Below, one piece after another: positions 6,496 through 13,566 of a stretch of 47,294 bases of DNA (position 1 is its first letter; each line of letters begins with the position of its first letter). Below the pieces are notes generated by a model. The model saw only the letters and a program-made list of their open reading frames with translations. It was not told where the DNA came from and did not search any database. The position numbers and the translations under genes were made by a program. Source of the stretch: a virus; the IMG/VR virus record IMGVR_UViG_3300018476_000002, positions 1 to 47,294 of that record. The stretch is one strand, 5' to 3'.

Positions 6496-7503
6496 CTACG
6501 TGGTCTCGTTGAGCATGACGACGGTGTCGGACCGATTGGGCGTGAGGCCGTAGCAGTCCTTCCACATGTTCGGCTCGAACCCGTCGCGGTCGTCGATGAC
6601 CCACAGCACGGCCGACGGGTCGGACGCTTGGTCGGCAAGCGAGTGGACGACCTCACGGCCCTCGTCGGGGTTGTGGAGCGCCCAGTAGCGGGTGTACCCG
6701 GGGAAGGTGTGGCCGCCGAGCCAGTTGCCGTCGTACTGGACGCCGGTGACGATCTCCAGCTCCGTGTGGCCTTCGACAGGCTGGCCGTCGACGATGCTGT
6801 GGTAGATGCCGCCGTCGACGAAGCACTTCGTGACCCGCCCGCCGTGGATCTCACCGCCGCCCCAGGGCGCGAAGTTCAGCGGCGACGTCTCACCGTCGTC
6901 GTGGACCAGCCGTCCCCGTTCGATGACCCAGCCGTCCCCGGCGTACACCTCGACGAGGTCGCGGTGACCGCCCGGGTTGGAGGCGGCCGACGGCTGCTCG
7001 AAGAACGGTTCGATGAGTTGCCACTCGTCGCCGGCCGCGGTAAAGGCGTTCTCGCAGCGCATGACGTGTGGCCGGCGGATGATGGTCTGGTAGCCCTGGT
7101 TGAGGATGCCGACGTACGCCGAGACGCCTTCGGGGGGTCGGATGGTGATGCCCTCGACCTCGCAGCCGACGGCGCCGGGCTGGATCTCGAGGGCGATGGT
7201 GTTCTCGCCCTGCGGGGTCCATAGGCAGTCGCGGAGGACCTGACCTTCACCCGCGAGGTTGACTCGGCTGGTGAACTTGTAGCCCTCGAGCACGAGGCCG
7301 TCCTCGGCGAAGGTGCCACCGGGGCGCGTCTCGAGGTTGCCTTCGGCGATGCCGTTGTAGAACAGGCCAGTGTTCGCGTTGGACAGCTCGTAGCCGTGGT
7401 CGACGGGCCCGTTGTTCGGCTCCGGGTCGTAGTAGATGATCGACCCGTCGCGGAGATTGCGGACGCCGAGGTCTTCTCGGAAGTACCACTCGCGCGGCGG
7501 CAC
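6496..7503 (-). CDS. Beta-helix tail spike/fibre-like protein
   Basis: 335 aa. Short repeated strands with Gly and Asn turns (LFYNGIAEGNLETR, LVLEGYKFTSRVNLAG, CEVEGITIRP, VGILNQGYQTIIRRP, GEIHGGRVTKCFVDGGIYHS) mark a right-handed parallel beta-helix, as in pectate-lyase-like phage spikes that bind or cut surface polysaccharide. No catalytic site can be assigned by eye. The likely start is GTG at 7503, just after the upstream stop, with a weak ribosome site. Its place among tail-tip genes supports a receptor-binding role. Confidence 0.7.
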   Translation of the reverse strand: MPPREWYFREDLGVRNLRDGSIIYYDPEPNNGPVDHGYELSNANTGLFYNGIAEGNLETRPGGTFAEDGLVLEGYKFTSRVNLAGEGQVLRDCLWTPQGENTIALEIQPGAVGCEVEGITIRPPEGVSAYVGILNQGYQTIIRRPHVMRCENAFTAAGDEWQLIEPFFEQPSAASNPGGHRDLVEVYAGDGWVIERGRLVHDDGETSPLNFAPWGGGEIHGGRVTKCFVDGGIYHSIVDGQPVEGHTELEIVTGVQYDGNWLGGHTFPGYTRYWALHNPDEGREVVHSLADQASDPSAVLWVIDDRDGFEPNMWKDCYGLTPNRSDTVVMLNETT

Positions 7504-7505
7504 GA

Positions 7506-7832
7506 CTAGGCCACCGTACGGAGCCAGACGTCGACCCCCACGAGCATGCCAGGCGGCTGCTCCTCGCCGCCGAGCCATAGGACCGGGAGGTTGGTGCGGG
7601 CGGTCGGGCGGTCGGGCCAGGTGTCGCTGAACCAGACGCCGAGGAGGACGAAGGCGGGTAGGTCGCCGAGAGCGACCGGGCCGCCTCCACCACCTTCCTC
7701 GAGTCCGGCGACGAGATCCTGGGCCTGGGTGAGCAGGGACTCCATCTCGACCAGCGCCTCAGTGGTCGCCGTCGACGACACGGGACGCATGGCGATCTTG
7801 CCGGCGCCGCGTACCGCTACGAGCTTCGCCAT
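7506..7832 (-). CDS. Minor virion/tail-tip protein
   Basis: 108 aa with a clear GGAGGG site 9 nt before the ATG. It starts MAKLVAVRGAGKIAMRPVSS. Residues 25-45 form a helix (ALVEMESLLTQAQDLVAGLE), followed by a poly-Gly linker and a hydrophobic beta-rich half (PAFVLLGVWFSDTWPDRPTA). Probably a small structural protein of the tail tip, judged only by position. Confidence 0.6.
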   Translation of the reverse strand: MAKLVAVRGAGKIAMRPVSSTATTEALVEMESLLTQAQDLVAGLEEGGGGGPVALGDLPAFVLLGVWFSDTWPDRPTARTNLPVLWLGGEEQPPGMLVGVDVWLRTVA

Positions 7833-7834
7833 GG

Positions 7835-8233
7835 TTACGAACCCTCCTCAGCGGTGGCCGGGAATACGGTGAACGTCGATGCCGCGGGCGTCCACAGCGT
7901 CACGACGTCAGCGCCCTTGGTGGCCGTGGCGCGCCAGGGGTACGTCTGGATGGTTGATCGGTCGAGGACGATGGTCGCTTCGGCGGTTGCGCCGAAGGTG
8001 ATCCTGTTGGCTTCGTCGGCGGTCATCTCGAGTTCGAGCAGCACGAGGTCGTCGTCGTACGGGGCGAGGATCTCGCAGACGAACTCGACGCCTGCCCAGT
8101 CGGCGTCGAGGCCGGCAGGCGACTCCAGGATCCACCGCCAGGTCGCCCCGGCGGTGCCGCTGAACCCTTCGGTCCCGTCGGCGTAGAACGCCGGCTGGGA
8201 CTGGAGGATGACGTCGTCGAACGTGGCGGTCAC
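7835..8233 (-). CDS. Minor virion/tail-tip protein, beta-rich
   Basis: 132 aa from GTG at 8233 (GTGA overlap). It is beta-rich: TWRWILESPAGLDADWAGVE, FVCEILAPYDDDLVLLELEM, TIVLDRSTIQTYPWRATATK. The pattern resembles small immunoglobulin-like or jelly-roll modules that decorate virions or support a tail fibre. It follows the holin and precedes the tail-tip genes. No firm family. Confidence 0.6.
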   Translation of the reverse strand: MTATFDDVILQSQPAFYADGTEGFSGTAGATWRWILESPAGLDADWAGVEFVCEILAPYDDDLVLLELEMTADEANRITFGATAEATIVLDRSTIQTYPWRATATKGADVVTLWTPAASTFTVFPATAEEGS

Positions 8234-8556
8234 GTCAGGAGCTCGGGCTTGATCGACACTGATGCGACCGTCTCGTCCAAACCTTCGTCGTGTTCCAGTG
8301 AGGTCGGAACGCCGGTGGTCTCGATGGCCGCGGGTCCGGCCAGCACCTCGCCCTTGACGACCTGCACGGCCACCTCAGCGGACGGGGTCGTCAGGTAGCG
8401 CACGAGGGCCATGACGGCGCCGAGGGCGATGATGATGGCTCCGGTCTGCTTCTCGGTGAGCGGCACGTCGAACGCGACGAGGACGCCGAAGATGCTGGCA
8501 AGGACGCCGATCAGGAGTGCGGGCTCGCGGACGAGCTTGGCGATGAGCGCGGACAT
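8230..8556 (-). CDS. Putative holin, two membrane segments
   Basis: 108 aa. Residues 12-30 (PALLIGVLASIFGVLVAF) and 36-55 (TEKQTGAIIIALGAVMALVR) are hydrophobic helices with a short turn between them, followed by a charged C-terminal tail. This is the shape of small class II holins. TAGGAGG lies 6 nt before the ATG. It sits directly after the endolysin candidate, which fits a lysis cassette. Other membrane proteins nearby (9376-10579) could share or replace this role. Confidence 0.7.
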   Translation of the reverse strand: MSALIAKLVREPALLIGVLASIFGVLVAFDVPLTEKQTGAIIIALGAVMALVRYLTTPSAEVAVQVVKGEVLAGPAAIETTGVPTSLEHDEGLDETVASVSIKPELLT

Positions 8557-8566
8557 GGAGGGCCTC

Positions 8567-9190
8567 CTACTTGGTGGGGAACCGCTTGCGGGTCTCGCGG
8601 AGCTCGGCGAGGTCGACCTGGAGGGCGGCCACACGCTTCGGGTGCCTCCGCCTCTCGTGGTAACGGATCGCGTCGCGGATGGACTCGATGGCGTCGTCGA
8701 GGGACTTCCCGATGCCGGCGGGGTCGACGGGCTTCTCCGCGGGGCCGAAGCCGGGCAGCCAGAACCCATTGAGCACGGGCGCGGCGAACATGAACGGGAC
8801 GCCCCACTTGGTCGGGAAGAAGGAGCCGCGGACGAGGTCGACGGAGCCGGTGGCGACGGCGTCGTTGGTCCAGTTCAGCATCGCGTCGAGGTTGCGCCGG
8901 CCCTCACGGAATCCAGCGACGGTGGTGACGTGGTCGGACGGGTTGCCGTCGTCGGGACGGCCCCAGAAGGCGACCATGCCGCGTCGCACGTCGCGGAGGT
9001 CGAAGACCCGCAGGTTCTTCGGGGTCATCGCGGCTGCCGCCGCGGCCGAGGGCGCGACGATCGGGAGCTGGGCGGCCTGCCGGGCGAGGGAGAGGCAGAG
9101 GCGCTCCCACTTGTCGGGGCCGGCGTGCGCGGCGCGCAGGAACGCGAACTGCTCGGGCCGGGTGCCGGGGGACTTCTGGGTGACGGTCAC
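8567..9190 (-). CDS. Putative endolysin (CHAP/NlpC-like cell-wall hydrolase)
   Basis: 207 aa. Near the N-terminus WERLCLSLARQAAQLP supplies a candidate catalytic Cys32. The segment RRGMVAFWGRPDDGNPSDHV (about 69-88) matches the 'G-x-VxFW...H' core of CHAP/NlpC amidase-endopeptidases, with His87 as the candidate partner. A helical C-terminal part (SLDDAIESIRDAIRYHERRR) may be a wall-binding or oligomer domain. GTG at 9190 overlaps the previous stop. The neighbouring holin-like gene supports the call. The family assignment rests on motifs only. Confidence 0.6.
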   Translation of the reverse strand: MTVTQKSPGTRPEQFAFLRAAHAGPDKWERLCLSLARQAAQLPIVAPSAAAAAAMTPKNLRVFDLRDVRRGMVAFWGRPDDGNPSDHVTTVAGFREGRRNLDAMLNWTNDAVATGSVDLVRGSFFPTKWGVPFMFAAPVLNGFWLPGFGPAEKPVDPAGIGKSLDDAIESIRDAIRYHERRRHPKRVAALQVDLAELRETRKRFPTK

Positions 9191-9303
9191 GATGCACCGT
9201 CCTCCTGCTCACCAGCGGCGCCGGTGTAGGGGTTCTCGGTGTCGGCGTCGTTGACGAGCTCGCTGTCCTCGTCGGCCGGGATGGCGTCGGCGTGCGGGTT
9301 CAT
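9187..9303 (-). CDS. 38-aa acidic protein
   Basis: The frame reads MNPHADAIPADEDSELVNDA and continues to a Ser before TGA. GAGGAG lies 7 nt before the ATG, and the stop overlaps the endolysin start (GTGA). Strongly acidic with no hydrophobic segment. It may serve mainly to couple translation to the endolysin gene, or act as a small regulator of lysis. Confidence 0.6.
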   Translation of the reverse strand: MNPHADAIPADEDSELVNDADTENPYTGAAGEQEDGAS

Positions 9304-9375
9304 GGTGCGCTCCTCGTGGGCTGGGTCGGTGTGTCGTCACCGATCATCGCACCCTGGGCCCACGAAGGGCGGGAA

Positions 9376-9729
9376 TCAGCGCCGTGAGTGCGTCAGCGGC
9401 ACCGCAGAGGCCCCGACGCCCACGGGGCGCGAGAAGAGCCGCGGGAAGGTCAGCGCAGCGACGATGACGCCCACCTGGATGGCGGCGATGACGAGGGTGA
9501 ACTCGCTCGGCGGGGCATGCAGCGAGATGGCCCTGGCCTGCCCGAGGGAGCAGACGGCCGAGAAGGCGAGGATGATGAGGCCCCAGACGTGCAGCACCGG
9601 GGTGAGCCGGCCCCAGAACTGGCCGAGCCGGAGCGCCTGGGTGAACGAGGCGGTGAAGCCGAGGATGCCGGCGAGCCACCGGTATCCGGTCGGGTGGGCC
9701 GTCAGGAAGTCGAGCACGGCTTCGATCAT
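9376..9729 (-). CDS. Membrane protein, three predicted segments
   Basis: 117 aa. Hydrophobic helices lie at about 16-33 (YRWLAGILGFTASFTQAL), 43-61 (TPVLHVWGLIILAFSAV) and 76-95 (EFTLVIAAIQVGVIVAALTF), followed by a short basic tail. It starts at ATG 9729, overlapping the previous stop. Next to the endolysin gene, so a holin, antiholin or superinfection-type membrane role is possible. Confidence 0.65.
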   Translation of the reverse strand: MIEAVLDFLTAHPTGYRWLAGILGFTASFTQALRLGQFWGRLTPVLHVWGLIILAFSAVCSLGQARAISLHAPPSEFTLVIAAIQVGVIVAALTFPRLFSRPVGVGASAVPLTHSRR

Positions 9730-10343
9730 CGGTCGGTCTCCTTCTTGGTCTCCGCGATGCTGCATGTGAGATCCGGCGCCTTGTACGGAGCCATCTTGCT
9801 GTCCGGCAGGGCTCCGTAGGCGCGACGATACCGCGCGTCGGCTCGCTCGAAGGCTTCCAGCGCGGTGTCGAGATCCGCGGTTGTGGCCCGCGGAGGGACC
9901 GCGCGGAGCCGGGTCACGATGCGGAATACCTCGGCGAACGTGTCGGTGCGCTCGAGGTCGGCGGCGTCGAAGGTGGCCCGCTTGTCGCGGGAGACGTTGA
10001 TCTTCTCGGTCAGGGCGGTGCCCCAATCGCGCAGACAGCCGGCGTAGCGGGCGAATGCGGCAGCCTGCTCCTCGGCCTCCTGGGTGCGAGCCTGGGCCTG
10101 CTCGACCTTCGCGCGGTCGACGGCGCGGTCCGTGACGAACCACACCGTGCCGACGCCGATGACGAGGAGCGCGACGACGGTCACGATGGTGCGGGTGCCT
10201 GGCGTGTGCGACATGGTCGACCCTTCGTCGGCGTGCTGCATGCTCGGAGGCTTACCCCACCTGATGTACGACCAACCCACCCCCGCGCCCGCGCTCGCTA
10301 GAGCCGTCCCGAGGTAACTCAGCACGAGGATGGGCCAACTCAC
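9726..10343 (-). CDS. Membrane-anchored coiled-coil protein with possible internal start
   Basis: 205 aa from GTG at 10343 (GTGA overlap, GGAGGG 5 nt upstream). Two membrane helices: residues 3-25 and about 51-71 (TIVTVVALLVIGVGTVWFV). A charged coiled-coil follows (RAKVEQAQARTQEAEEQAAA). A second in-frame ATG at 10214 (MSHTPGTR) has its own GAAGGG site and would make a 162-aa form with one anchor. One anchor plus coiled coil is the layout of inner-membrane spanins, but the host type makes that unlikely. Function uncertain, lysis-associated by position. Confidence 0.6.
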   Translation of the reverse strand: MSWPILVLSYLGTALASAGAGVGWSYIRWGKPPSMQHADEGSTMSHTPGTRTIVTVVALLVIGVGTVWFVTDRAVDRAKVEQAQARTQEAEEQAAAFARYAGCLRDWGTALTEKINVSRDKRATFDAADLERTDTFAEVFRIVTRLRAVPPRATTADLDTALEAFERADARYRRAYGALPDSKMAPYKAPDLTCSIAETKKETDR

Positions 10344-10579
10344 GTCTTCCCTCCGGCTGGCGGGCCGTCGTCGTCGGGATGCTCCCGGCGGCGTAGGTAG
10401 TTCTTCCCAAGGTACCCGCCGAGCAGCCCACCGATGATCGTCGCGAACGGGAGTCCCTGTTCACGAAGAACGATCATCGCGTAGCCCAGATACCCGAGCA
10501 GCACCACGGTGACGAGGGCGTCGAGCCAACGCGAGGGGGCGTCCCTGGATGATCTGGGGCGGTGCCTGCCCTGCTCCAT
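10340..10579 (-). CDS. Small membrane protein, holin-like
   Basis: 79 aa from ATG 10579 (MEQGRHRPRSSRDAPSR); GGAGG is 11 nt upstream. Two hydrophobic helices, LDALVTVVLLGYLGYAMIVL and FATIIGGLLGGYLGKNYL, lie between a basic N-terminus and a charged C-terminus (RRREHPDDDG). It is the first gene after the tail genes and opens the membrane/lysis cassette. A TTG start at 10612 would add 11 residues. Confidence 0.6.
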   Translation of the reverse strand: MEQGRHRPRSSRDAPSRWLDALVTVVLLGYLGYAMIVLREQGLPFATIIGGLLGGYLGKNYLRRREHPDDDGPPAGGKT

Positions 10580-10624
10580 CGCGCCGCCACCCTCCGAGTC
10601 ACATTCAGTCAAGTCAGGGTAGCC

Positions 10625-10654
10625 GTCGAACTTCCGATTTTCGGACGGTTCGAC
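10625..10654 (-). terminator. Hairpin between baseplate gene and lysis cassette
   Basis: Outer arms GTCGAAC / GTTCGAC and inner arms CCGA / TCGG (loop TTT) form a two-part stem just after the 10655 stop codon. No U-run follows on the transcript strand. It may reduce read-through from tail genes into the lysis cassette. Confidence 0.4.
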
Positions 10655-11734
10655 CTAGGCCCCGAACTTCTTCTCCCATGCCGCACTGAGCACCTTGGCG
10701 ATCACGTCTTCCTGCGACCCATTGGACACGAGTCCCACCGGGTCGATGATGATGGAGTCCTGGCCGCCGACGTACTTGGTGCGTCCGATCGTCCAGTCGA
10801 CCCACGGCGAGGCGACACCGCCGATCAGGCTGACACCGAAGGAACGAACGAGTTGGCCGGCTCTGACGCGGCGGAGGTCGACCGGTTGGAGGTTGCGGCC
10901 CAGGAGGAGCCATCGGGTGGTCTCCACGGATGCGGTGTAGCCGGGCTTGGACTTGCCCTGAGCGAGGATGCCCTGGACGTGAGCCACGGCCTCCGGGGTG
11001 CTGATCTCCCCCAGGGCCGTGGCGTCGACGGCGGCCTCCTTGCGGTACGCGGCACTGGCGATCGGGTCGCCGTCGAACACGCTGGCGAAGACGCCGGTGG
11101 TGTGTATGTAGCGGAGCTGAATGTCGGAGGCGTACTCGTCGTACGAAATGGGCAGGTCGACGCTCTCGGGAAACAGGAAGTACGACGGCACGGTTGGGAG
11201 GCTCTCGAGCCGAAAGACTCCATCCTCCCAGACGGTCCAGAACTTCCCTGCGGCCTCCTGTGCGGCGTCGAGCAGCTCGCTGACGTAGGACGGCTTATTG
11301 AGGCTATCGTCGCCGCCGACGGCGGTGGAGCGGATGGTGGTGGGTCGAGAGCAGTAGGCGAGGGCACCGCGGGCGATGCCGGTGTCGACCGCGGTGTCGG
11401 CGACACCCGTGGGCGCCCCGGTGTCGTTCGACGCGTAGCACAGCGTCGTCGTGGCCTGCCGTCCCAGCCCGACGGCATGGATGGTGCCGGCCAGCCGGTC
11501 GATCTCGTCGATACGACCCTGGAAGGCGACGCTGCCGCCTGAGTAGACCCGGTACCGGGCACCCATCTTGAGGGCCTGATGTCGGTAGTTCGGGGGGATG
11601 ACGAGAGTGACGGACGACTCGTCGCAGCCACCCGCGGAGGCGCCGAACGACGTCGACCATTCAGGGAGGCTGTAGCCGACGCCGAGCTCGTCGACCCAGG
11701 TGTCTCCGAGACGGACAGTGAGTGGGGCCCGCAT
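10655..11734 (-). CDS. Minor tail protein, baseplate hub-like
   Basis: 359 aa, starting MRAPLTVRLGDTWVDELGVG. The N-terminal 100 residues (YRVYSGGSVAFQGRIDEIDR) match the 'property-G-R-I-xx-I' strands seen in phage tail hub domains. The middle (SYVSELLDAAQEAAGKFWTV) and C-terminus (GQLVRSFGVSLIGGVASPWV, then DWTIGRTKYV) resemble the DUF-type minor tail proteins next to the distal tail gene in many actinophages. ATG overlaps the previous stop (TGATG). It likely sits below the tape measure tip. Confidence 0.7.
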   Translation of the reverse strand: MRAPLTVRLGDTWVDELGVGYSLPEWSTSFGASAGGCDESSVTLVIPPNYRHQALKMGARYRVYSGGSVAFQGRIDEIDRLAGTIHAVGLGRQATTTLCYASNDTGAPTGVADTAVDTGIARGALAYCSRPTTIRSTAVGGDDSLNKPSYVSELLDAAQEAAGKFWTVWEDGVFRLESLPTVPSYFLFPESVDLPISYDEYASDIQLRYIHTTGVFASVFDGDPIASAAYRKEAAVDATALGEISTPEAVAHVQGILAQGKSKPGYTASVETTRWLLLGRNLQPVDLRRVRAGQLVRSFGVSLIGGVASPWVDWTIGRTKYVGGQDSIIIDPVGLVSNGSQEDVIAKVLSAAWEKKFGA

Positions 11735-13566
11735 CAGCCCTCCGGGTTGGTGTGGCCGCGCGGGTAGTAGCGCGCGACAGCGGCCGGGTCGACGGCGTCG
11801 GTGACCACGAGCACTCGGTTGCGACCCGGTTCGAGTTGGTGTCGCCCGAGCGCGTGGACCTTGGACCCAGGTGAGGCGTGATGAGAGGGGGTGCTGTCGC
11901 GGTCGCCAACCACGATGCTCTGCGCCGGCCAGTCGAACGTGGGGGACTCGAGGGCGAGGAAGTTCGCGTGGGCGGCGTCGGGGTCGTCGGCGGGAGTGCC
12001 ACCGCAGTCGACGATGGTGTAGGCGCCGATGTCGATGTTGAGCAGGTAGCCGTCGTCGATGACCGGCGCCTGCCCGGAGGTCAGGTTCTTGACTCGGATG
12101 AGAAGGCGGGCGTCGGAGTCGGCGGACACCTTGAGGAGGGGAAGGGTGATCTGGCCGATGACGTAGTAGTGGTAGCGACCGGCGTCGAAGGCAATGCTCG
12201 GGGTGAAGCTGGGGTCGACGACGAGGAGGGGGATGCTGTTCTGGTAGACCTCGGCGGTGACGACGGGGTGACCCCCATCGGAGTCCGCGGTGGTCGCGCG
12301 AGCAACGATGTCGTAGGTCCCGTCGGGCAGGGTCGCCAGGGGCATGACGTAGATGGTCTCGTCGCCGTTCTCGATCTGGTCGTGCCACCCGGAGGTGGTG
12401 TTCACGTCGGAGGTGCGGTCCGATGTGGAGTACGAGACGCGCCACGGGCCCAGTGCGGGCATGTAGGTCCCGTTGGGGTCGGTGAACGAGTACGTCAGAC
12501 AGGTCCCAAGTGGGGCGTCGTTGCTGACTTCGATCGACCCGCGAGCGTCCACGGCACCCTTGACGTCGAAGGAGAACATCTTCTGCCGGAGCGTCCCGAT
12601 GCTCGCTCCGGCGTCGATGGCGGTGAGGCTGATGTACACGTACTCGGCGCCCGGCAGCAGGAACGGCCCGAGCCACTCGTACTGGAAGGTCACGCTGTCC
12701 CAGACTCCGGCCGGAACTCGGTAGTAGATCCGATATCCACCATCGTCATCTGTGGGCACCACGGACTCGACAGTCAAGTTCGCCGTCGACCCCCCGCTCG
12801 AGCTAACCATCACGCTCTGCGAGTCCACCAGCGGGCCACTCACGAAGGTGGCATCGAGCACGAGCAGAGGGGTCACCGAAGCGTCGAACGTGAAGCCCGT
12901 GAAGACGATCCGGCCGATGCGTGGGCGGCCCTCAGGCGGAACTCCCGTGGGGGCGTAGGTGACGACCAGGTCTCCACTCGCGTCATCCATGGCGGCGGTG
13001 ATGTAGTTGCCCGACACGGCAGCGCCGGTCTCGGAGCCGGCGTTGAGCACTTCCTCGACATCTGCGCCTGCGGGAAGGGTGGCGACCTCTTCGTTCATGG
13101 AGCGCACCCACGCCCCGCACGTCAGGGAGATGACGTACTTCCGCTGGAGCAGCGTCTCCTCGAGATCGTTCTCTCCGAGGTCGCCGATCGCGAGGGCCGA
13201 CGCGGCGACTTCGAACACGGCCCACGGTGCAATGGCCCGCGGTGGGCGCCAGAACGCCAGGGTGGGGCGGTAGAGCACCTCCATGAGCTCGCGCTCGGCG
13301 CGTCCCAGGACCCGGTCGTCGTCGCCGGTGACCCACACGGTGAACTTCATCTCGCGTGGCCCTTGGCCGTCGCCCACGATGTACTGGAGATCGTCGAGGA
13401 ACGTGTCGATCACTCGGGTGATGGACTCCGAGTTACCGAGGGTGGTGCCTTCGCCGGTGACGTACATCTCGTACGGTCGGGTCGCGGGAGACTGGTCCGA
13501 GAACAGGCTGTAGGCCGTTTCGAACGTGTCCCCGATCAGTAGCCGCGGATCCGGGTCGGTGGTCAA
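11734..13566 (-). CDS. Distal tail / minor tail protein
   Basis: 610 aa from an unusual TTG start at 13566, supported by AGGAG upstream and a TTGA overlap with the tape measure stop. The first 150 residues (TRVIDTFLDDLQYIVGDGQG, then MEVLYRPTLAFWRPPRA) match the beta-sandwich core of distal tail proteins. The rest is beta-rich, with immunoglobulin-like repeats (YRIYYRVPAGVWDSVTFQYE; TYDIVARATTADSDGGHPVV) that may be carbohydrate-binding insertions. Position right after the tape measure is typical. It joins tail tube to baseplate. Confidence 0.75.
   Translation of the reverse strand: MTTDPDPRLLIGDTFETAYSLFSDQSPATRPYEMYVTGEGTTLGNSESITRVIDTFLDDLQYIVGDGQGPREMKFTVWVTGDDDRVLGRAERELMEVLYRPTLAFWRPPRAIAPWAVFEVAASALAIGDLGENDLEETLLQRKYVISLTCGAWVRSMNEEVATLPAGADVEEVLNAGSETGAAVSGNYITAAMDDASGDLVVTYAPTGVPPEGRPRIGRIVFTGFTFDASVTPLLVLDATFVSGPLVDSQSVMVSSSGGSTANLTVESVVPTDDDGGYRIYYRVPAGVWDSVTFQYEWLGPFLLPGAEYVYISLTAIDAGASIGTLRQKMFSFDVKGAVDARGSIEVSNDAPLGTCLTYSFTDPNGTYMPALGPWRVSYSTSDRTSDVNTTSGWHDQIENGDETIYVMPLATLPDGTYDIVARATTADSDGGHPVVTAEVYQNSIPLLVVDPSFTPSIAFDAGRYHYYVIGQITLPLLKVSADSDARLLIRVKNLTSGQAPVIDDGYLLNIDIGAYTIVDCGGTPADDPDAAHANFLALESPTFDWPAQSIVVGDRDSTPSHHASPGSKVHALGRHQLEPGRNRVLVVTDAVDPAAVARYYPRGHTNPEG

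Noticed and set aside
5467-7224. Open frame of 585 codons on the + strand
   Set aside because: It runs antisense through the LamG and beta-helix genes, has low-complexity Gly/Asp/Val/Arg content, and no ribosome site. Typical shadow of GC-rich coding DNA.
9726-10343. Spanin call for the coiled-coil membrane protein
   Set aside because: Spanins act in hosts with an outer membrane. The host inferred here is actinobacterial, so only the membrane and coiled-coil features are reported.
11878-13542. Open frame of 554 codons on the + strand
   Set aside because: Antisense to the distal tail gene, biased composition and no start signal.
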